From Bryobacterales bacterium F-183 (GTDB lineage Bacteria > Acidobacteriota > Terriglobia > Bryobacterales > Bryobacteraceae): a stretch of DNA of 64,000 bases. A program made the position numbers and the translations under genes. The stretch covers positions 1,612,001 to 1,676,000 of the forward strand of contig AP025252.1 of assembly GCA_016865505.2 (NCBI GenBank). The letters run 5' to 3'. The notes under the pieces were generated by a model, which searched no databases, was not told where the DNA came from, and saw nothing but the letters and a program-made list of their open reading frames with translations. This document shows positions 25,727-34,001 of this stretch, one piece after another. Numbering within the stretch: position 1 is the first letter of the stretch; each line of letters begins with the position of its first letter.

Positions 25727-26074
25727 ATGCTGAACTCTATGCGCCCGGCGCTTCCTGTGATCCTGCTGATCATTTCCAACACCTTCATGACGTATGCGTG
25801 GTACGGCCACCTGAAGAAACATCAGGGAGTGGTTGCGGCGATCTTTGTGAGCTGGCTGATCGCGCTGGGCGAGTACTGCTTTCAGGTTCCGGCGAACCGG
25901 ATCGGGTACACGATGTATTCGGGGTACCAGTTGAAGATCATGCAGGAGGCGATCACGTTGGTGGTGTTTGTGGCCTTTGCGTGGCTGTATCTCGGAGAAT
26001 CTCTGAAGTGGAACTACGCTGTTTCCATGGTTTTACTGGCGGGGGCGGTCTTTTTCGCTTTTATGGAGCGGTAG
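25727..26074 (+). CDS. DUF486 / DMT-type small membrane protein
   Basis: A 115-residue membrane protein with four segments (VILLIISNTFMTYAWYGHL, then a YCFQVPANRIGY loop). The loop sequence and FAWLYLGESL are typical of DUF486, a DMT-like family of unknown substrate. A second in-frame ATG at 25739 (MRPALPV) is an alternative start. Only eight bases separate this start from the divergent topoisomerase-helicase start, so promoters must lie inside the opposite coding sequences or one start is placed too far out. Confidence 0.82.
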   Translation: MLNSMRPALPVILLIISNTFMTYAWYGHLKKHQGVVAAIFVSWLIALGEYCFQVPANRIGYTMYSGYQLKIMQEAITLVVFVAFAWLYLGESLKWNYAVSMVLLAGAVFFAFMER

Positions 26075-26086
26075 AATGCGGCTGCG

Positions 26087-27046
26087 ATGGCATTACCGTT
26101 ACTGACCTGGGAAGAGACCGACGCTTTTGTTCGCGGGAACGCGAAGTTTTTAGCACTGGCTTGCGAGAATGCGTACCGCTTAGCGGCTGACGTCCAGCAG
26201 TGGGCGGCGGAGCATGCCAATGAGGCCGTGTTTTTTGACAACTCCGATACGCAGGGATTTGTGGCTGTGCATCCGGGGCATCTCACGTTGTCGTTTCGTG
26301 GGACGGAGACCAAGGATTTTGGGGATTGGCGCACGGATATTCTGGTGCGACATACGAAGTCGAGCACTGGCGGACAGGTGCATCGCGGGTTTGCGCGGGC
26401 TCTGGATCATGTGTGGGATTCGCACATTGTTCCGGTTTTGGCGAAGTATCCAGACCGGCATTTGTGGATCACCGGGCATAGCTTGGGTGGGGCCCTGGCG
26501 GTGCTGGCGGCGAGCCGGGTGAAGCCAGATCGCAAGGTGAGTGTGTACACGTTTGGGCAGCCTCGCGTGGGTGATGGCGAGTTTGCGGCGGCGTGCCAGG
26601 AGCGGTTCGGGCGACGGTACTTCCGGTTCGTGCATGGGCGCGACATTGTGCCTCGCGTGCCGCCGTTTACTCCGGGGTACCGGCATTTTGGGTGGGAAGT
26701 GACCGCCGGTCATCCGGGTGTCGCGTTCAAGCAGGGTGATGCTTGCGGGGTGGAGAGTGCGGCGGATGCAGTGGCGCTGGCGGCAGGTGTCGGCGGTGCG
26801 GGGGCTCGCGAGGTTGTCGGTGCGGTACCGCAGGTGTTGGGGTGGATCGAGTCTGCGGCCCGCGGGAACATGAGTACGGCGATGGTGAGCAAGATGCTGG
26901 ATGGGGTCGGGCTGTTTGCGTCCAAGAGTGTGAAGGAAGTGCTGGGCGGACTGAAGGCGCGACTGTCGGAGCCGAAGACGCTGGCGCTGGGCGCGGTGGG
27001 GGATCACTCGATGGAACTTTACCGGAAGGCTTGCGATTTAGAATAG
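26087..27046 (+). CDS. Class 3 lipase family protein
   Basis: A 319-residue alpha/beta hydrolase of the fungal-type (class 3) lipase family: LSFRGTETKDFGDWRTD forms the oxyanion region, the nucleophile is S132 in ITGHSLGGAL, the acid is in FVHGRDIVPRVPP, and the His is probably in YRHFGWEV. There is no signal peptide. A TAGAAT box (26072-26077) lies 9 bases before the ATG. The C-terminal 90 residues are Ala/Gly-rich and helical, of unknown role. It is followed 5 bases later by a rhodanese gene. Confidence 0.88.
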   Translation: MALPLLTWEETDAFVRGNAKFLALACENAYRLAADVQQWAAEHANEAVFFDNSDTQGFVAVHPGHLTLSFRGTETKDFGDWRTDILVRHTKSSTGGQVHRGFARALDHVWDSHIVPVLAKYPDRHLWITGHSLGGALAVLAASRVKPDRKVSVYTFGQPRVGDGEFAAACQERFGRRYFRFVHGRDIVPRVPPFTPGYRHFGWEVTAGHPGVAFKQGDACGVESAADAVALAAGVGGAGAREVVGAVPQVLGWIESAARGNMSTAMVSKMLDGVGLFASKSVKEVLGGLKARLSEPKTLALGAVGDHSMELYRKACDLE

Positions 27047-27051
27047 AGATC

Positions 27052-27522
27052 ATGCTTACTCGCCGGACACTGCTTGGCACGCTTACCGCGTCTGCCGCCG
27101 CTTTTTCGCAACCGAAGGCCGTTGAGCCTGGAGATCCGTGGACTGCGAAGGATCTGATGTCGCCTGCCGACTTGGCGGCGCTGGTGGAGAAGAAGTCCGG
27201 AGTGCCGGTGTTTTATGTCGGGTTCCCGGCGCTGTACAAGCAGGCGCACATCCCGACGGCGAAGATGACGGGTCCTTGCCGGCAGCAGTCCGGGTTGGAT
27301 TTGCTGAAGGCTGAGTTGGCGTCGATGCCGAAGAACAAAGAGTTCGTGCTGTACTGCGGGTGCTGCCCGTGGGATCACTGCCCGAACGTCCGTCCGGCGT
27401 GGAAGATGGTGAAGGAGATGGGATTCACCAAGGCGAAGCTGGTGACCATTCCGACCAATTTGCATACGGACTGGAGCAGCAAAGGGTACCCGACGGTACG
27501 CGCGCAGGCACCTTCCGAGTAA
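27052..27522 (+). CDS. Exported rhodanese-like protein
   Basis: A 156-residue protein with a Tat-like N-terminus (MLTRRTLLGTLTASAAAFSQ) and a rhodanese-type domain. The active-site loop position reads LYCGCCPWDHCPN, richer in Cys than the usual single-Cys sulfurtransferase loop. It could handle sulfane sulfur or a metal. A TAGAAT box (27039-27044) overlaps the lipase stop. The start at 27052 gives the signal sequence immediately. Confidence 0.8.
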   Translation: MLTRRTLLGTLTASAAAFSQPKAVEPGDPWTAKDLMSPADLAALVEKKSGVPVFYVGFPALYKQAHIPTAKMTGPCRQQSGLDLLKAELASMPKNKEFVLYCGCCPWDHCPNVRPAWKMVKEMGFTKAKLVTIPTNLHTDWSSKGYPTVRAQAPSE

Positions 27523-27526
27523 GGCT

Positions 27527-28465
27527 TTACGCTTCGATTGATTGCGCGGCTGTGACGATGGCGGTGACGTAAATGTCGTCGGCGGAGCAGCCTCGCGAAA
27601 GGTCGTTGGCGGGCTTGGCTAAGCCTTGCAGGAAGGGTCCGAAAGCGGAGGCTCCTCCGAGGCGCTCTACGAGCTTGTACGAGATGTTGCCGCTGGCGAC
27701 ATCGGGGAATACCAGAACATTGGCGCGTCCGGCGACGGTAGAGCCGGGGGCTTTGGAGGCTCCGACGTGGGGCACGAGGGCGGCGTCCGCCTGCATTTCC
27801 CCATCGATGTGGAGCTGCGGGGCGCGTTCGCGGGCGATGCGCCAGGCTTCCTGTACTTTGTCGACGCTGGGGTGTTTGGCGCTGCCTTTGGTGCTGAAGG
27901 AGAGTAGCGCGACGGCGGGGTCCTCTCCGGTGAGGCTAATGTACGTGGACGCGGAGGCGATGGCGATTTCCGCGAGTTCGACGGGAGAGGGGTCGATGAC
28001 GATGGCGCAGTCACCAAACGCGTAGATGCCGGCCTCGCGGGTGCAGACGATCATCACGCTGGAGACGGTCTTGACACCTGGCTTGGGTCCGATGCATTGG
28101 AAGGCGGCACGTACGGTTTCACCAGTGGTGTTGGCGGCGCCCCCGACAAAGCCGTCCGCCTTGCCTGCGGCGACCATGAGAGTGGCGAAATACAGGGGTT
28201 TGCGGGCAGTTTCGAGCGCTTCGACCTGGGTGACGCCTTTGGCGCGGCGGCGTTCGTAATAGATGGCGGCGTAGTCTTTGGCGTCCGGACAGGTGTCCGA
28301 GTTGGTGACGAGGATGGGGTCCAGGATGCCTTCGGCGCGGAGCTTTTCTGCAGCTGCGATGACGCGCGGGTCCTTGCCTTCCGGGAATACGATGCGCTTT
28401 TTGCGGGGCTGCGTGCGGAGACGTTCCTTGTGCCGGGCCAGGAAGTGCGACGCCGATTCGATCAT
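27527..28465 (-). CDS. pta: Phosphate acetyltransferase
   Basis: A 312-residue single-domain Pta that interconverts acetyl-CoA and acetyl phosphate. Typical segments are [35 protein letters not shown] and [18 protein letters not shown] chose ATG 28465 ([12 protein letters not shown]) over an in-frame GTG-like start 11 codons upstream because homology starts there. No acetate kinase gene is adjacent. Its start faces that of bfr, with 38 bases between them. Confidence 0.92.
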   Translation of the reverse strand: MIESASHFLARHKERLRTQPRKKRIVFPEGKDPRVIAAAEKLRAEGILDPILVTNSDTCPDAKDYAAIYYERRRAKGVTQVEALETARKPLYFATLMVAAGKADGFVGGAANTTGETVRAAFQCIGPKPGVKTVSSVMIVCTREAGIYAFGDCAIVIDPSPVELAEIAIASASTYISLTGEDPAVALLSFSTKGSAKHPSVDKVQEAWRIARERAPQLHIDGEMQADAALVPHVGASKAPGSTVAGRANVLVFPDVASGNISYKLVERLGGASAFGPFLQGLAKPANDLSRGCSADDIYVTAIVTAAQSIEA

Positions 28466-28488
28466 CACTTCATTTTCGCATCGCACGG

Positions 28489-28494
28489 TACAAT
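28489..28494 (+). promoter_or_regulatory. TACAAT -10-like box for bfr
   Basis: TACAAT occurs 9 bases before the bfr ATG. If it is the -10 element, transcription would begin at or a few bases before the start codon. The same arrangement recurs at several starts in this window. Confidence 0.45.
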
Positions 28495-28503
28495 TCAAGT
28501 GAT

Positions 28504-28977
28504 ATGAAAGGTAATCCTAAGGTTATCGAGCAGCTGAATATGGCGCTGCGCGAAGAGTTGACGGCGATCAACCAGTACTTCATTCACGCGGAAATGTGTG
28601 AAAACTTCGGTTATTCGAAGTTGTCGAAGTACATCAAGAAGCAGTCGATTGGCGAGATGATTCACGCGGAGACGCTGATTGAGCGCATTCTGTTCCTGGA
28701 TGGCACGCCGACCATGGAGCCGATGGCGTTGAAGGTGGGCCAGAACGTGAAGCAGATGCTGACGAACGATCTGGAACTGGAAACCAACGCTGTGGCGATG
28801 TATAACAAGGCCGTTGAGATCGCGCGTACGGAAGGCGACAACGGGTCCCGCGAGATTTTGGAAAAGCTCGTTAAGGACGAAGAAGAGCACGCCGATTGGC
28901 TGGAAATGCAGCTGCACCAGATCGGTGAAATGGGCTACGAGCGCTACCTGAGCAATCAGGTTGGCGAGGAGAAGTAA
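28504..28977 (+). CDS. bfr: Bacterioferritin
   Basis: A 157-residue haem-containing ferritin that forms the 24-meric iron-storage shell. The di-iron ferroxidase residues are visible in [11 protein letters not shown] (Glu near 18), [12 protein letters not shown] (Glu and His near 51-54) and the later EEEHADWLE. The haem-ligand Met of [10 protein letters not shown] is present. AAGTGAT precedes the start. Iron for the quinoprotein-cytochrome chain, the MNIO enzyme or catalase could be buffered here, but no operon link exists. Confidence 0.95.
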   Translation: MKGNPKVIEQLNMALREELTAINQYFIHAEMCENFGYSKLSKYIKKQSIGEMIHAETLIERILFLDGTPTMEPMALKVGQNVKQMLTNDLELETNAVAMYNKAVEIARTEGDNGSREILEKLVKDEEEHADWLEMQLHQIGEMGYERYLSNQVGEEK

Positions 28978-28990
28978 GTTCGTTGAGCCT

Positions 28991-31369
28991 TTAGCGAGTG
29001 ACTTTGCGGCCTGCGCCTGCGGCCTCTTCGCCTCGTAGCCAGATGTAAAGCGGCGCGAGCGGCGAGGGCGACGGCCACGGTAGAGTGACTCGCAATGTTT
29101 GTACTTCAGCGCCTTTGGGTGCGGCTGTTACCGCCGCACCCGGCTGATTTTCCCATCCTGCCTTTTCGATCAATTCCAGATCGGTTCCCTTTAACAGAGC
29201 AACAAAGCCGTTGGTAGACTTCTCGTCCGTCCAGGTGAAGGATTGGATTTTGGGCAGGCGTACGACCTTGCCTACAGCGACCGGGGCGGAGGCTCCGGCG
29301 GCTTCGGTTTCGATAGCGAACTGGAGGTCGCAACCGGATTGGGCGACCTCGCCGGGGTCGAGCGCGGCGAAGTACGCCTGCTTGCCGGCGCTGTCGAACT
29401 TGGTGCCGTTGCTGCGGCGTTCTCCGAGGCGGATGCGCCAAGGTCCGAGAGCCTTGACGGGATCGCTGCAGGAGGCGATCAAGGATGCTGGGGCCTCGAC
29501 GTTTTCGGCCTGGATGGCGAAGGGTACGACGGCGCCTGAGGGTACTTCTTTGTCGCGAAGGGCGGCCGGGAGGTCGTCCGGCAGGGTGGGGGTGACAGAG
29601 AGGATTTTGGGTTTGGGTCCGGTGACCTGGAATTGCAGGCCTCCGGGTACGGTGAGGCGAGCGCCGCGCTTGATGTTGGCGGCTAGGGTGACGACGGCGT
29701 CGCGCTCGGTGTCCGTACCGTCGAGGAGTTGGATTTTGGCTTCGTGTCCTGCGGTTTCGAGGCCCTTGGGTTCGAGACGGGAGAGTCCAGAGCCTCGCAG
29801 GGTGATGCGTTGGGGCTTGGGGTCGCCTTCGTGGAGGCGGATGGGTTGCGGGTCAAACTTGGGAGGCTCGGGGGCGATGCGCAGGGGGACTTCTGTAGTC
29901 TTGCCGCTGATTTGTTCGAGGGCGAGCAGGTAATCTCCGGCGCGGTAGGCGCTGGTGTTGATCTCGAGTTCGAGGCGGTTTTGAGGTCCGCCGCGGAAGC
30001 CTTGCGGGAGGCGGAATTCCAAGGGGTTTTCAATCGCGCCGAGGCGTCCGGCACGTTTCAAGGTGACTTTTTCGACGAATTGGAAGTCGGTTCCGGCGAG
30101 TTCGATGGGGGCCATGCCGCTGTTTTCGGTGAGGCGATGTAGCGAGTCCGGCGTGGGTCGCGCGTTGCGGAGGTCGCCGGGTGGGGCGATGCGCCAGGTG
30201 CCTGCGATGTTGACCTTGTCCCAATCCCAGTGGCCGACCAGGCGGTAATTTCCGGGGACGACGTGCTGGGCGTTGCGGAGGTCGATCTTGGCCCAACCTT
30301 TGGCGGAAAGGGTACGGAGGCCGGGGATCGAGACTTCGCGGTTGGTGGCGAGATCGACGAGGGTCCACTCGCGGACCCGGTCGAGGAGGGGCCAGTCCTG
30401 CGGGTTGGCGGTTTTGAGGGGTACGGCGCTGCGTGCTCCGGCAGGGATGGTGAGATTGCGGGCCTGTTCGAACTTGGGTGCCGAGCGGCTGAGTAGCTGA
30501 TAGCCCCAGAGGTACACGAGGCGGTTGCGGGTACGGGTGAGGAGCTTTTGGGAGCAGAAGGTCATGCCGTCGGGCAGGGCGGCCTCGGCGTAGACGGTGC
30601 GGAACTCGGAATCGGGCAGGAGCCATTGTTTCGCCATGGACAGTGCGCCACCGCCGGGGAAGATGGCGCCGGCATTGTCCATGGTCATGGTGGCGGCGAG
30701 TCCTGCACGGGTGACGGGGCCGACGGTACGGCCGCCGTTCAAGGGGTTGAAGAAGGCCGAAGACGGGTTGAGGGTACGGGTGAGGGTGAGGAGGGCTTCT
30801 TCGACGGGGCTGGCGCCGAGGGCTTTGGTGGGGTCGTCGACGATTTCCTGTTCGTCGTCCAGGGCGTTGAGGCTGTCGAGGGCGTTTTCGAGTTCGACGG
30901 TGCGGGAGGCGTAAAGGGCGAGGTCGTCGATGAGGGCTTCGTCACGGGATACGAGGTTGGTGACGCGCTTTTCGTCGAGGCCTTGGGGGGCGAAGACGAG
31001 CAACAGAGTGCCGACGCGGAAGGGCATGGTCCACTCGGTGGGGGCGTCGGCGGAGCGGGGTTCGAGTACGGTGGCGCCCTCGGCGGCCCGGGTGTCGGGG
31101 TCCGCGGGGAGGATCATGAGGGCGAGTTTGCTGTTCTTCTTGAGGTTGTCGGGAAGCTGGATGGGTTCGTAGGTGAGGACGCTTTTTTCCGGCAGGTTGT
31201 GTACGGCGCGGAGGGGGAGGGGATTGCGTCCGGGTATCGGAGATTTGACGAGAAGCCGAATGGTGCCGACGGTGGAGGTGCCAAGGCAACTGCGTTGTTG
31301 AGCCTGGGGCGCGGTTTGGGCGGAGAGAGTGGCGAAAAGAAGCGGCAGTAGAATCAGCATCCGTCGCAT
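28991..31369 (-). CDS. Large secreted protein of unknown function
   Basis: A 792-residue exported protein (signal MRRMLILLPLLFATLSA) with no domain I recognise. The body looks like a series of beta-sandwich modules; segments such as PGNYRLVGHWDWD, LRGSGLSRLEPKG and LLKGTDLELIEKAGW resemble IPT or bacterial Ig-like folds. The start at 31369 is set by the signal peptide; the frame runs further upstream only antisense to the acyltransferase gene. It is divergent from that gene by 22 bases. No function is proposed. Confidence 0.7.
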   Translation of the reverse strand: MRRMLILLPLLFATLSAQTAPQAQQRSCLGTSTVGTIRLLVKSPIPGRNPLPLRAVHNLPEKSVLTYEPIQLPDNLKKNSKLALMILPADPDTRAAEGATVLEPRSADAPTEWTMPFRVGTLLLVFAPQGLDEKRVTNLVSRDEALIDDLALYASRTVELENALDSLNALDDEQEIVDDPTKALGASPVEEALLTLTRTLNPSSAFFNPLNGGRTVGPVTRAGLAATMTMDNAGAIFPGGGALSMAKQWLLPDSEFRTVYAEAALPDGMTFCSQKLLTRTRNRLVYLWGYQLLSRSAPKFEQARNLTIPAGARSAVPLKTANPQDWPLLDRVREWTLVDLATNREVSIPGLRTLSAKGWAKIDLRNAQHVVPGNYRLVGHWDWDKVNIAGTWRIAPPGDLRNARPTPDSLHRLTENSGMAPIELAGTDFQFVEKVTLKRAGRLGAIENPLEFRLPQGFRGGPQNRLELEINTSAYRAGDYLLALEQISGKTTEVPLRIAPEPPKFDPQPIRLHEGDPKPQRITLRGSGLSRLEPKGLETAGHEAKIQLLDGTDTERDAVVTLAANIKRGARLTVPGGLQFQVTGPKPKILSVTPTLPDDLPAALRDKEVPSGAVVPFAIQAENVEAPASLIASCSDPVKALGPWRIRLGERRSNGTKFDSAGKQAYFAALDPGEVAQSGCDLQFAIETEAAGASAPVAVGKVVRLPKIQSFTWTDEKSTNGFVALLKGTDLELIEKAGWENQPGAAVTAAPKGAEVQTLRVTLPWPSPSPLAPLYIWLRGEEAAGAGRKVTR

Positions 31370-31391
31370 GCTTCCAATGTAGCGGGCGAGG

Positions 31392-32660
31392 ATGGTTGAA
31401 AATGCGATTATAGAAACGTTGTCGACTATCACCGGCGCGGCCGCTCCCGTATCTTCTGCTCCCACTGGGTCTTTGGACGCGCCAGTTGGGCTTTGGACGC
31501 GGATCGGCAACCGGTTGTCGCGCGTGACGTCCACGGGCGACCTGATTGCGGAGATCGACGGGCTGCGTTTTGTTGCGATTGGCGCGGTTCTGCTGCACCA
31601 CATCGCATCGATCTCGATGGAAGCGAGTACGCGGTTTGGGGCTCCGGTGCGGTTCCCGCGCGACTGGCGGCGATTGTCTGAAGACAGCACGCTTATCCAT
31701 GCGCTATGGCAGGGGTACTTTGGGGTACACCTGTTTTTTGTCATCAGCGGGTTTGTGCTGGCATTGCCGTTTATCCGGCATTACCTGGGTACGAGCGGGA
31801 AGCCGTTTCCGAATCTGAAGTCGTACTTTTTGCGGCGGGTGACGCGCATTGAGCCACCGTTTGTCATCAACATGGTGGTTTGTTTTGTGTTGCTGGCGCT
31901 GTGGTCGCCGGTGTACCGCGAGACTTGGCAGCACTTTTGGGCGAGCATCCTTTATGTCCACAATCTGATTTACAGCAGGGGCAGCACGATCAACGGGGTT
32001 GCGTGGTCGCTGGAGATCGAGGTGCAGTTCTACATCCTGGCGCCGTTGTTTGCGTCGGCGGTGTTTTCGATTCGCAACGCGGTGGTGCGGCGTACGGTGC
32101 TGACCTTGGCAATTTTGGGTTGTGCGGCTTGGACGCAGTTTGTGTTGTGGAAGACGCCGTACGAAAACCTGAAAATGAGCCTGCTGGCGTACATGCAGTA
32201 CTTTCTCGCCGGGTTCTTGCTGGCGGATCTGCATCAGACCGGGGTGGTGAACAACCGGCGGCAATCCTTTGTGTGGGATGTGCTGGGTGTGGGCGGCGCG
32301 GTGATGGTACTGCTGGCGATGATGTACTGGCGGCATGAGCTGTACTGCGTGCTGCCGTTTTTGGTGCTGCTGTTTTATGTGGGGGCGTTTCAGGGCCGGG
32401 TACTGCAGGGGGTGTTTTCGGCGCGGCCGATCGTGATTATCGGGGGGATGTGTTACACGATCTACCTGTATCACGTGCCGATTATCACGCTGTTTACGGG
32501 GCTGGTACGGGCGGTGTCTTCGCCTGGGCTGCCGTTGTGGGCGGACTTTGCGCTTCAAGTAGCAGTTTTGACGCCTTTGATTTTGGTGATCTGTTCTGTG
32601 TTGTTTGTGTATACCGAGAAACCGTTTATGGGATGGAGCATCGGGAAGCGGAGCCGATGA
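31392..32660 (+). CDS. Acyltransferase family 3 (OafA/YrhL-like) membrane protein
   Basis: A 422-residue integral membrane acyltransferase with about ten segments. The N-terminal catalytic signature is IDGLRFVAIGAVLLHHIA, followed by GVHLFFVISGFVLALPF. Such enzymes O-acylate sugars of surface polysaccharides or small molecules, using cytoplasmic acyl-CoA. The first 45 residues are a soluble, Ser/Ala-rich extension. Its stop overlaps the next start (ATGA), so the two are translationally coupled. Confidence 0.88.
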   Translation: MVENAIIETLSTITGAAAPVSSAPTGSLDAPVGLWTRIGNRLSRVTSTGDLIAEIDGLRFVAIGAVLLHHIASISMEASTRFGAPVRFPRDWRRLSEDSTLIHALWQGYFGVHLFFVISGFVLALPFIRHYLGTSGKPFPNLKSYFLRRVTRIEPPFVINMVVCFVLLALWSPVYRETWQHFWASILYVHNLIYSRGSTINGVAWSLEIEVQFYILAPLFASAVFSIRNAVVRRTVLTLAILGCAAWTQFVLWKTPYENLKMSLLAYMQYFLAGFLLADLHQTGVVNNRRQSFVWDVLGVGGAVMVLLAMMYWRHELYCVLPFLVLLFYVGAFQGRVLQGVFSARPIVIIGGMCYTIYLYHVPIITLFTGLVRAVSSPGLPLWADFALQVAVLTPLILVICSVLFVYTEKPFMGWSIGKRSR

Positions 32661-33385
32661 AGGGGAAGCGGCAGGTGTTGGGTACGGTATGTGCCATCAA
32701 TACCGATCCGGATTCGGAGAATCGCATCCATTCGGATTTGGGCGCGCGGAAGTACGGCTTTGCGGCGGGGTTGGTGCCCGGGGTCGAGATCTTTCAGTTT
32801 TTGGCGGGAGCAGCGCTGTCGGTGGAGCCGGGCTGGCTGAAGTCGGGGTGGGGGCATTTGGAGCTGAAACAGCCGTATTATGACGGCGAGCCGGTGACGA
32901 TTGCGCTGTCTGACGACGGCCGGGTTTGGGCGGGTGATCGGGTGGTGTTGTCAGTGGAGCCTCGACCGGACTTGAAGGCGAAGGCTACTGTGCCGAAGGC
33001 GGTGTTGGTGCGGGGCGGGAGCCACAGGCCAGAGGCGAGCCCGGAGAGTCTGGCGGAGGGTACGGTGCTGGGGGCGCTGTATGTGCGGCTGAAGGATCCG
33101 GCGGCCGGGTCGCGCAAGGCGAAGGAAATGCTGGAGTTTGCGAACCAGATCCTGATGCGGAACGTACGGCTGGAGCCGTGGCTGCATGTGGAGAGCGAGA
33201 TCCGGTGGTACAGCCTGGCGGAGACGATTGAGACGTTTGAGGTACGGGGTAGAGTGGAGCGGGAGTGGGAAACGAAAAAGGGCCACCGGATGGTGCGTAT
33301 TCGAGTGGAATACTGCGACCCGGCGACCCAGGATCTTGCTGCTGCCGTAGAGCATACGGCGGTTTGGCGCTTGGCTGCGCTGTAG
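32657..33385 (+). CDS. Unknown protein coupled to the acyltransferase
   Basis: A 242-residue cytoplasmic protein starting at ATG 32657 inside the acyltransferase stop. It looks beta-rich, and its two halves (VTIALSDDGRVWAGDRVVL; IETFEVRGRVEREWE) have a hint of the MaoC/hot-dog fold, suggesting an acyl-thioester-handling role with its neighbour. That is a low-confidence reading. No catalytic motif is certain. It is convergent with the next gene. Confidence 0.55.
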   Translation: MKGKRQVLGTVCAINTDPDSENRIHSDLGARKYGFAAGLVPGVEIFQFLAGAALSVEPGWLKSGWGHLELKQPYYDGEPVTIALSDDGRVWAGDRVVLSVEPRPDLKAKATVPKAVLVRGGSHRPEASPESLAEGTVLGALYVRLKDPAAGSRKAKEMLEFANQILMRNVRLEPWLHVESEIRWYSLAETIETFEVRGRVEREWETKKGHRMVRIRVEYCDPATQDLAAAVEHTAVWRLAAL

Positions 33386-33386
33386 A

Positions 33387-33845
33387 CTACCAGCTTTCGC
33401 CGGTGCGCTGGACGAGCAGGCCGGTTTTGGCCACGAGTGTACCGATCACGTTCTGGTAGTTGTGGCTTTCGAGCCAGAGGGTGGCGGTTTCCTGACCCTG
33501 CGGGGTGTCGTACTGGACGCGCACCTGGTGCTTGGGGACAAACTTCAACTTCTTGGGCATACGGAGCTTACCCTTCTTGTCGACCGTGGGTTCGGCCGCC
33601 GCCGTGGTGCGCTCGTACTGCAAATTGCGGATGGCACGGTAGGGGATGGTCATCTCCTCACCCTCTTTGGGGACAAAGCGGAGTTCCGTCTTAGCGTCGA
33701 ACGTGAGCCAGCCGTTGCCGGTGCCAACTTTGGTGACGTCCCCGTAGGTGGGCGTCGAGTAATAAGACGATTGGGGCGACAGTGCGCCCTGGGCGAACCC
33801 CATGGCAGCGGTTGCGACGGTGACCAGTAAAGCTTTCTTGAGCAT
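33387..33845 (-). CDS. Small exported protein of unknown function
   Basis: A 152-residue protein with a signal peptide (MLKKALLVTVATAAMGFAQ) and a beta-rich body (ELRFVPKEGEEMTIPYRAIRN; VRVQYDTPQGQETATLWL). AGGTAGG precedes the ATG, so I prefer 33845 over the adjacent TTG at 33848. I do not recognise the family. It is divergent from the TIGR04222-like gene, with a 156-bp intergenic region holding two inverted repeats. Confidence 0.65.
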   Translation of the reverse strand: MLKKALLVTVATAAMGFAQGALSPQSSYYSTPTYGDVTKVGTGNGWLTFDAKTELRFVPKEGEEMTIPYRAIRNLQYERTTAAAEPTVDKKGKLRMPKKLKFVPKHQVRVQYDTPQGQETATLWLESHNYQNVIGTLVAKTGLLVQRTGESW

Positions 33846-33859
33846 CAATACCTACCTCT

Positions 33860-33933
33860 AAAAAGTCCTATCGGCGGAAGGGCGGGGTGTCTTTATACGG
33901 CGCGACATCCAGAAAATGCTGTATGGACTTTTT
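33860..33933. repeat. Widely spaced inverted repeat in the divergent intergenic region
   Basis: AAAAAGTCC (33860-33868) and GGACTTTTT (33925-33933) are perfect inverted copies separated by 56 bases. They flank part of the space between the small exported gene and the MNIO cassette. A looped regulatory site or a transcript hairpin is possible. Confidence 0.4.
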
Positions 33934-33959
33934 GGAACAGTTGGGTCAGACTGCAGTCA

Positions 33960-33971
33960 GGAACCGGTTCC
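33960..33971. promoter_or_regulatory. Candidate operator palindrome upstream of the MNIO cassette
   Basis: GGAACCGGTTCC is a perfect 12-bp palindrome 30 bases before the ATG at 34002, in the only sizeable intergenic space before the cassette. A dimeric regulator could bind it. No regulator gene is adjacent, so this is inference from symmetry and position. Confidence 0.4.
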
Positions 33972-34001
33972 AGAGTTCGTAGATCGACTAAGAGAGGTTA
34001 T

